A DNA stretch of 8,693 bases from contig DAOUPF010000035.1 of assembly GCA_030626265.1 (NCBI GenBank), forward strand, positions 1 to 8,693, in the 5' to 3' direction. This document shows, piece by piece, positions 3,867 to 8,693 of this stretch. Below the pieces are notes generated by a model. The model worked only from the letters and a program-made list of their open reading frames with translations. It was not told where the DNA came from and ran no database searches. The position numbers and the translations under genes are program-made. The stretch's first letter is position 1. Each line of letters begins with the position of its first letter. The DNA comes from Sulfurovum sp. GTDB lineage: Bacteria > Campylobacterota > Campylobacteria > Campylobacterales > Sulfurovaceae.

Positions 3867-6242
3867 CTATTGACAAGAAATACACTCCATACTTCTATCC
3901 TCTACTGTATCATCATCTGCCAAAGCCTCTGGTGATTGACTTCTCAGATAGTAAGTAGACTTTAGTCCAAACTTCCAAGCATCCATATAAATGTCATTGA
4001 GATACTTTCCACTTACTTTATCAAGTGTTATAAATATATTTAGACTCTGTCCTTGGTCTATCCATTTCTGACGAATAGCTCCTGCACGGATCAGTAGTCT
4101 CTGGTCTAACTCATAACTAGGTGTATAGTAGCTCCAAGTATCAGCTGAGAGATTTGGTACTACTACAGGGATATGTCCTGAGAGATTCTCTTCATACCAC
4201 TTTCTTTTGTATACTGGCTCTATGGCTTGGGTAGTACCTATGAGTATAGAAATCGAACTCGTAGGTGCTATCGCCATGAGATAGCCATTTCTCATGCCGT
4301 CTGTTTTGACTTTCTCTTTGAGTGCCGTCCAATCATGCGTATAACCAAAAAGCCCTCCTCTGTCAACTAGCTTGCAGGCCTCTGGATTGGCATTATCTAT
4401 AGGGAAGATACCTTTTGACCAGTCAGATCCTTCAAAAGTAGGATACTTTCCTTTCTCTAATGCCAAGTCACTTGACGCTCTGATAGTATAGTAACTTACT
4501 GACTCCATAATCTCATCTATACGACTGAAGTGATCATGGCTTCCCCACTCTATCTTGGACTCTGCCAACATCTGTGCTTCACCCATGACACCTAGTCCTA
4601 TAGATCTACTCTTTTCATTTGTCTTTTTTACTTTTGCCAGAGGATAGAAGTTGAGATCTATTACATTGTCAAGCATACGAATGGCTGTAGGTACTACGCG
4701 TGCTAAATCTTCTACTGTATTGACTTTGGATAGGTTTACAGATGCTAGGTTACATACTGCTGTATCACCATCTATCTGCTCTTTGTCAACCATCCAGATA
4801 TGCTTGCCATCTATACTATCTAGTGCAGTTATTTTCTTGGCTGGTTTTGTCATGCCACTGTCAACAGTCACAATCTCATCTTCTTCATAAATTTTTATAC
4901 TTTTATCATCAAATGTTAGTCTGATTTTATAGTAATCTGGAGATGTATTTTGAAATATCTCTGTACATAGGTTTGAGCTTCTGATTATGCCCTCATGTCT
5001 ATTTGGATTGGCTCTGTTAGCTGCATCTTTAAATGTCAAGAATGGATTGCCAGTCTCAAAATAGCTTCGCAAGATATCTTTCCATAGACCTTTGGCAGAG
5101 ATAACCTCTCTAGCTATACTCTCATCTTTCTCTAGCTCTTCATATCTAGTTTTAAACTCATCACCATGTAGCTCTATAAGATCTTTTACTTCATATGGAT
5201 CAAACAGTGTCCACATAGCATCATCCTCTATCCTCTGCATAAAAAGGTCATTGAGCCAAAGTGAAGGAAATAGATCATGTGCCCGTCTACGCTCTTCTCC
5301 AGAGTTTTTCTTTAAATCTAAGAAATCTCGAACATCTATATGCCAAGGCTCTAGATATACAGCTATAGCCCCCTTGCGTGTACCTAGCTGATCTACTGCT
5401 ATAGCTACATCATTGGCAATTTTTAGAAATGGTACTATACCTCCAGCTGCATGCTTGTGTCCATCTATAAATGACCCCATACCACGAACCTGTGTCCAAT
5501 CCCAGCCTATACCACCACCAAACTTACTAAGAAGTGCCATCTCTTTATAAGCATCAAATATCCCTTCTATGTTGTCAGGAGTTGAGCCTATGTAGCATGA
5601 GCTTAGCTGGTGGCGTGGTGTTCTAGCATTGGATAGTGTAGGAGTAGCTGCCATCACTTCAAACTTACTCAAAATATCATAGAACTTTTTTGCCCATGTT
5701 TGAGAGTCAAACTCATTTTGAGCTAGGAACATGGCAACACCCATAAAAAGCTGCTGCGGTAGCTCTATAGGCGTACCTTTTCTATCTTTGAGGAGATACC
5801 TGTCATATAGTGTTTTGATACCTAGATAATTAAACTGCAAATCTCTATCTGGCTTTATATAATCATTTAGCTCATCTAAGTCATACTTCTCTTTCAGACC
5901 CAGTACTATGCGACCCTCTTTTTCTCCCTTTTCAAAATACTCTCTCAAGTGTAAATAGCCAGAGAAGTGCGATACTTTGTGATATATATCATACAAGAAA
6001 AGTCGTGATGCTACAAATGTCCAGTCAGGGCGATCTATGTCAATCTTGTCAACAGCAGTATTGATAAGTATCTGCTGTATGTCTTGGGAGGCAATCATGT
6101 CTTGGAAATGAATTTTAGCATCTACTTCAAGCTCACTCTGACTTACATTTTTTAAGCCCTCTACTGCTGCTGAAGTAAATTTTTGTATCTTAGTGACATC
6201 TAGTGTCTCTACTCTACCACTTCGTTTTACTACTCTTATCAT
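3867..6242 (-). CDS. nrdA: Ribonucleoside-diphosphate reductase, alpha (large) subunit, class Ia
   Basis: This encodes 791 aa. It reduces ribonucleoside diphosphates to deoxyribonucleotides in the cytoplasm together with the radical-bearing beta subunit NrdB, which is not in this window. Residues 1-90 form an ATP-cone allosteric domain (VVKRSGRVE). The catalytic barrel shows redox Cys216 (LSSCYIG) and Cys497 (TAVCNLASVNLS), thiyl-radical Cys426 flanked by Asn424 and Glu428 (SSNLCTEI), and the radical-transfer tyrosines Tyr764-Tyr765 (STYYLRSQS). The tail ends ECISCQ, with Cys787 and Cys790 as the shuttle pair that thioredoxin or glutaredoxin re-reduces. The stretch between the NLCTEI and VCNLAS motifs is about 45 residues longer than in E. 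coli NrdA, which helps explain 791 rather than 761 aa. GGGAGA lies 5 nt before the ATG. It is on the purB strand, 185 bp downstream of purB, so it may share its transcript or have its own promoter. Confidence 0.97.
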   Translation of the reverse strand: MIRVVKRSGRVETLDVTKIQKFTSAAVEGLKNVSQSELEVDAKIHFQDMIASQDIQQILINTAVDKIDIDRPDWTFVASRLFLYDIYHKVSHFSGYLHLREYFEKGEKEGRIVLGLKEKYDLDELNDYIKPDRDLQFNYLGIKTLYDRYLLKDRKGTPIELPQQLFMGVAMFLAQNEFDSQTWAKKFYDILSKFEVMAATPTLSNARTPRHQLSSCYIGSTPDNIEGIFDAYKEMALLSKFGGGIGWDWTQVRGMGSFIDGHKHAAGGIVPFLKIANDVAIAVDQLGTRKGAIAVYLEPWHIDVRDFLDLKKNSGEERRRAHDLFPSLWLNDLFMQRIEDDAMWTLFDPYEVKDLIELHGDEFKTRYEELEKDESIAREVISAKGLWKDILRSYFETGNPFLTFKDAANRANPNRHEGIIRSSNLCTEIFQNTSPDYYKIRLTFDDKSIKIYEEDEIVTVDSGMTKPAKKITALDSIDGKHIWMVDKEQIDGDTAVCNLASVNLSKVNTVEDLARVVPTAIRMLDNVIDLNFYPLAKVKKTNEKSRSIGLGVMGEAQMLAESKIEWGSHDHFSRIDEIMESVSYYTIRASSDLALEKGKYPTFEGSDWSKGIFPIDNANPEACKLVDRGGLFGYTHDWTALKEKVKTDGMRNGYLMAIAPTSSISILIGTTQAIEPVYKRKWYEENLSGHIPVVVPNLSADTWSYYTPSYELDQRLLIRAGAIRQKWIDQGQSLNIFITLDKVSGKYLNDIYMDAWKFGLKSTYYLRSQSPEALADDDTVEDRSMECISCQ

Positions 6243-6247
6243 GACTG

Positions 6248-6253
6248 TCTCCC
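6248..6253 (-). promoter_or_regulatory. Ribosome-binding site of nrdA
   Basis: GGGAGA lies 5 nt before the ATG at 6242, one of the stronger Shine-Dalgarno sequences in the window. It fixes the start. Confidence 0.65.
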
Positions 6254-6304
6254 ATCTATAAAATTCTCTCTTAAAGGTAAAGATTTTACTGAAATTTTGC
6301 TTGA

Positions 6305-6328
6305 TTTTCTGTTAAATTTTCTGTTAAA
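6305..6328. repeat. Perfect 12-bp tandem repeat upstream of nrdA
   Basis: TTTTCTGTTAAA occurs twice without a spacer (minus strand: TTTAACAGAAAA twice), and the next TTT could begin a third unit. It lies 63-86 bp before the nrdA start. It does not match the NrdR-box consensus that I recall. It may be an operator or a slipped-strand duplication. Confidence 0.6.
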
Positions 6329-6369
6329 TTTGGGTATAGGTTTTATAAGTAATAATAATATTTAATAGA

Positions 6370-6395
6370 GTACCGCCCTCATGGTACTTGGGGCG
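6370..6395. other. Overlapping hairpins between purB and nrdA
   Basis: GTACC (6370-6374) can pair with GGTAC (6383-6387), and CGCCC (6374-6378) with GGGCG (6391-6395). The arms interleave, so the two stems compete or would form a strained knot. It is the most GC-rich patch in the gap. On the minus strand only a mixed, T-poor sequence follows, so a purB terminator is not convincing. On the plus strand ATTTTT follows, but no gene reads into it. Confidence 0.4.
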
Positions 6396-6427
6396 ATTTT
6401 TGGAGTAAGTTTAGAATAAAAAAATTT

Positions 6428-7756
6428 CTATTTAAATACTCTTTTGAAAATATTATCTACATTTTTTGTATAGTAATCAAATGAAAAACACTCTCGTATC
6501 TGCTCCTCACTAAGTGATTTTCTGAGTTCTTTGTCTGCTAAGAGGTGCAATAGATATAGAGATTCTCCTTTTTTGTTGGTAGTACTCTCTCCTGCTTGGA
6601 TTTTCTCCCATACTTTCATGGCATTTCTTTGGACTATACGATATGCATCTTCACGGCTAACACCTTGGAGTGGGAGCTCTAGAAGAACTCTTTGAGAAAA
6701 GACCAATCCGCCTGTGAGATTGAGGTTTTTCATCATGTTTTCTGGCATTACTGTTAGATTTGCTATGACATTGTTCATACGGTGTAGCATGAAATCTGTT
6801 GTCACGAAAGCATCAGGCAGCCAAAAACGCTCAGTGGATGAGTGACTAATATCACGCTCATGCCATAGGGCTACATTCTCCATCGCAGGAGTTGCATAGG
6901 CTCTTATCATCCGTGCTAACCCTGTGATATTCTCTGTTAGGATTGGGTTTCTCTTGTGTGGCATAGCTGAACTGCCTTTTTGACCTTTGGCAAAGTACTC
7001 TTCACACTCATATACTTCTGTTCTCTGCCAGTGTCTCACCTGTACTGCAAACTTCTCGATAGTAGAAGCCATGAGTGCTAGTGTAGTGGCAAGTCTAGCA
7101 TAGCGATCTCTCTGGATAACTTGATTGGATGCTGGGGCAGGTTTTAGTCCTAGCTCTTTACATGTGAACTCTTCTAGCTCTAGTGGTGCATGAGCAAAGT
7201 TACCCATAGCTCCAGATACTTGACCTACTGCAATGACTTTTCTAGTCTGCTTTAGATTATCAAGGTGTCTCTTCATCTCATCATACCAGACAGCAAGCAC
7301 TAATCCAAAGGTAATAGGCTCTCCATGGATACCATGACTACGTCCAACCATGAGTGTCATCTTATGCTCTTTAGCTCTTTTTTTGATAGACTTCATTATC
7401 ATCTTGACATCTTTTATCACTAAATCTAGTGAAGATGTCATCTGAAGGGCCACTGCAGTATCTACTGTGTCAGAGCTAGTCATACCATAGTGAAACCAGC
7501 GACTCTCACTACCAAGTGTCTCAGATACAGAAGTGGTAAATGCTATAAGATCATGACGAGTTACTGCCTCTATCTCATCAATACGAGTTATATCAAAGCC
7601 TGCATTTTTGACTATCTTTTTAGCATCAGCTTTTGGAATTTTTCCTAGCTTTGCCCATGCTTTTACCACAGCTATCTCCACATCCAACCATGCCTGATAT
7701 TTGGCTTGATATGTCCATTTGTCTGCCATCTCTGGTCTTGAATATCTATCTATCAT
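6428..7756 (-). CDS. purB: Adenylosuccinate lyase
   Basis: This encodes 442 aa, normal for the short bacterial PurB type. It catalyses two fumarate-releasing steps of purine synthesis: SAICAR to AICAR, and adenylosuccinate to AMP. Fumarase/aspartase superfamily motifs are all present. TRHDLIAF (66-73) carries His68. GMTSSDTVDTA (91-101) binds substrate. GRSHGIHGEPITF (138-150) carries the general acid His141. The signature loop GSSAMPHKRNP (261-271) carries the catalytic serine (Ser262/263) and the substrate-binding Lys268 and Asn270. The ERDISHSSTERFWLPDAF segment (300-317) is also typical. The start has AAGG about 7 nt upstream. It is divergent from the pseudouridine synthase gene and precedes nrdA on the same strand, an arrangement I recall from Campylobacter. 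Confidence 0.97.
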   Translation of the reverse strand: MIDRYSRPEMADKWTYQAKYQAWLDVEIAVVKAWAKLGKIPKADAKKIVKNAGFDITRIDEIEAVTRHDLIAFTTSVSETLGSESRWFHYGMTSSDTVDTAVALQMTSSLDLVIKDVKMIMKSIKKRAKEHKMTLMVGRSHGIHGEPITFGLVLAVWYDEMKRHLDNLKQTRKVIAVGQVSGAMGNFAHAPLELEEFTCKELGLKPAPASNQVIQRDRYARLATTLALMASTIEKFAVQVRHWQRTEVYECEEYFAKGQKGSSAMPHKRNPILTENITGLARMIRAYATPAMENVALWHERDISHSSTERFWLPDAFVTTDFMLHRMNNVIANLTVMPENMMKNLNLTGGLVFSQRVLLELPLQGVSREDAYRIVQRNAMKVWEKIQAGESTTNKKGESLYLLHLLADKELRKSLSEEQIRECFSFDYYTKNVDNIFKRVFK

Positions 7757-7776
7757 TGTTTACCTTGATTTTAATA

Positions 7777-7800
7777 TGCTATTATTTTATCAAAATAGCA
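7777..7800. promoter_or_regulatory. Inverted repeat spanning divergent extended -10 boxes, purB / pseudouridine synthase
   Basis: TGCTATT (7777-7783) and AATAGCA (7794-7800) are perfect 7-bp arms around a 10-bp centre. On the plus strand TGCTATTAT is an extended -10 (TGnTATnAT type) for the pseudouridine synthase gene. On the minus strand TGATAAAAT (7784-7792) is a candidate extended -10 for purB. The repeat overlaps both, so a dimeric regulator could control both genes; that is inference. Confidence 0.45.
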
Positions 7801-7808
7801 GTTATGAA

Positions 7809-7814
7809 AAGGTG
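7809..7814 (+). promoter_or_regulatory. Ribosome-binding site of the pseudouridine synthase gene
   Basis: AAGGTG lies 4 nt before the ATG at 7819. An earlier ATG at 7804 is followed after two codons by a stop, so 7819 is the start. Confidence 0.55.
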
Positions 7815-7818
7815 AATA

Positions 7819-8693
7819 ATGCCATTTGTCAAAGAGAAGTTTGTAGCCCATAAGCCCACCCCTGCATTTTTATTTATCATGCACTGCTTTAGTTTTAGCC
7901 AAGGAGAAGCTCAACGATTGATAGGGAAAGGGAGGCTTTTAGTAGATGGGGTCTCTATGTTTGACTCTGGGAAGAGTGTATCTGGAGAGGTAGATATCGT
8001 CTATTTTAAAGCAAAATCTAGAGACTATAAATCTCTATTTCAGACTAAAGACTTCATGGTCTTTGAGAAGCCATCAGGTATCTTAGTACACCCAAATACT
8101 ATGGCAACACCCTACTCTATACTAGATGAGATAAGACACTTTGCTGGTGACTATGCCAATGCAGTGCATCGTATAGATATGGAGACTTCAGGACTACTAC
8201 TAGCTAGCAAACATAAAAATGCAGAGCGTTTTCTCAAAAATGCCTTTGAGATAAAGACTATAAGAAAGAGCTATCTAGCATGGGTAGATGGAGAGTTAAA
8301 AGAGCCATTCTTTGTAGACAAGTCTATAAAGATCAACAATGATTACAGCCAAACAAAGCATAAAGTTTTTATAGATGAGAGTGGCAAAAAAGCCCATACA
8401 GACTTTACTCCTCTACACTATAATCTAGAGCTAGATGCCACATTAGTAGCTTGTTATCCTCTCACTGGACGCACTCATCAGATAAGGGTACATTTGTTTC
8501 ACATGAAACATCCTATACTTGGTGACCCTATATATGGGACTTGTTTTGATGCTAGCAATGAGTACTTGGAAGGTAGACAAACTCAAACAGAAAGGCTACT
8601 AGAGACAGGAGCCAGTAGGCTAATGCTTCATGCTTGTACTTTAGAGTTTGTATATGGAGCAAAATATTATATAGAGAGTCAGATAGACTTTAG
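7819..8693 (+). CDS. RluA-family pseudouridine synthase with S4 domain, 3' end cut by window
   Basis: The visible 291 codons run off the right edge without a stop. The family isomerises specific uridines in rRNA or tRNA to pseudouridine. An S4-type RNA-binding domain lies at about 23-63 (FSFSQGEAQRLIGKGRLLVD). The catalytic core begins near 75 with DFMVFEKPSGILVHP (78-92), and the signature HRIDMETSGLLL (117-128) carries the catalytic Asp120. CYPLTGRTHQIRVHLFHMKH (212-231), then PILGDPIYG, is the third conserved block. LMLHACTLEFVYG (268-280) is the usual near-terminal strand, so little of the protein is missing. Which rRNA site it modifies cannot be told; it is probably the counterpart of Cj0022c in C. 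jejuni. It is divergent from purB and shares its promoter region. Confidence 0.93.
   Translation, partial: MPFVKEKFVAHKPTPAFLFIMHCFSFSQGEAQRLIGKGRLLVDGVSMFDSGKSVSGEVDIVYFKAKSRDYKSLFQTKDFMVFEKPSGILVHPNTMATPYSILDEIRHFAGDYANAVHRIDMETSGLLLASKHKNAERFLKNAFEIKTIRKSYLAWVDGELKEPFFVDKSIKINNDYSQTKHKVFIDESGKKAHTDFTPLHYNLELDATLVACYPLTGRTHQIRVHLFHMKHPILGDPIYGTCFDASNEYLEGRQTQTERLLETGASRLMLHACTLEFVYGAKYYIESQIDF

Noticed and set aside
4651..5391. Open frames on the plus strand opposite nrdA
   Set aside because: They are antisense shadows of a strongly supported gene, with serine/leucine-rich translations and no ribosome-binding sites.
7633..7815. Plus-strand frame opposite the start of purB
   Set aside because: It overlaps the purB N-terminus and promoter region; the translation resembles nothing and has no ribosome-binding site.

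Overview
The window looks like chromosome from a Campylobacterota (Epsilonproteobacteria) bacterium, most likely a free-living relative of Sulfurimonas or Sulfurovum. It is AT-rich, has extended -10 promoters without clear -35 boxes, and carries the neighbour set rluA-type pseudouridine synthase / purB / nrdA, which I recall in the same order in Campylobacter jejuni (Cj0022c-Cj0023-Cj0024). The genus cannot be fixed from this sequence alone.

Left part (1-2630), all on the minus strand. In transcription order these are a short nitrilase-superfamily amidohydrolase, pcm (isoaspartyl protein repair methyltransferase), a lineage-type DNA-binding/coiled-coil protein, and the exported N-terminus of a probable YcbB-type L,D-transpeptidase cut by the window edge. 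Gaps are 69-86 bp and several hold promoter-like boxes, so this is a loose cluster and not a tight operon.

Middle (2631-3866). A 16-bp perfect palindrome that reads as a -10 box on both strands separates the amidohydrolase from a divergent 171-aa methyltransferase-like gene. Behind that gene lies a gene-free stretch of about 655 bp dominated by two direct copies of a 208-242 bp element (3210-3451 and 3553-3760). The two copies share 97 of 112 positions in an ungapped core. Each has a G-rich loop between GCTTC/GAAGC arms, a second long-range stem with one compensatory base-pair change, imperfect inverted ends, and a DnaA-box-like site. This is the least explained structure in the window. It could be a decayed MITE-like element or a tandem structured RNA.

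Right part (3867-8693). nrdA (class Ia ribonucleotide reductase large subunit) and purB (adenylosuccinate lyase) lie on the minus strand, 185 bp apart. An RluA-family pseudouridine synthase, cut by the window end, runs divergently from purB. PurB supplies AMP and IMP-pathway intermediates, and NrdA turns ribonucleotides into DNA precursors, so the pair covers successive parts of nucleotide supply. The purB/rluA gap holds an inverted repeat overlapping extended -10 boxes on both strands. The nrdA leader region holds a 12-bp tandem repeat and competing hairpins.

No tRNA, rRNA, CRISPR array, complete insertion sequence or convincing intrinsic terminator was seen.
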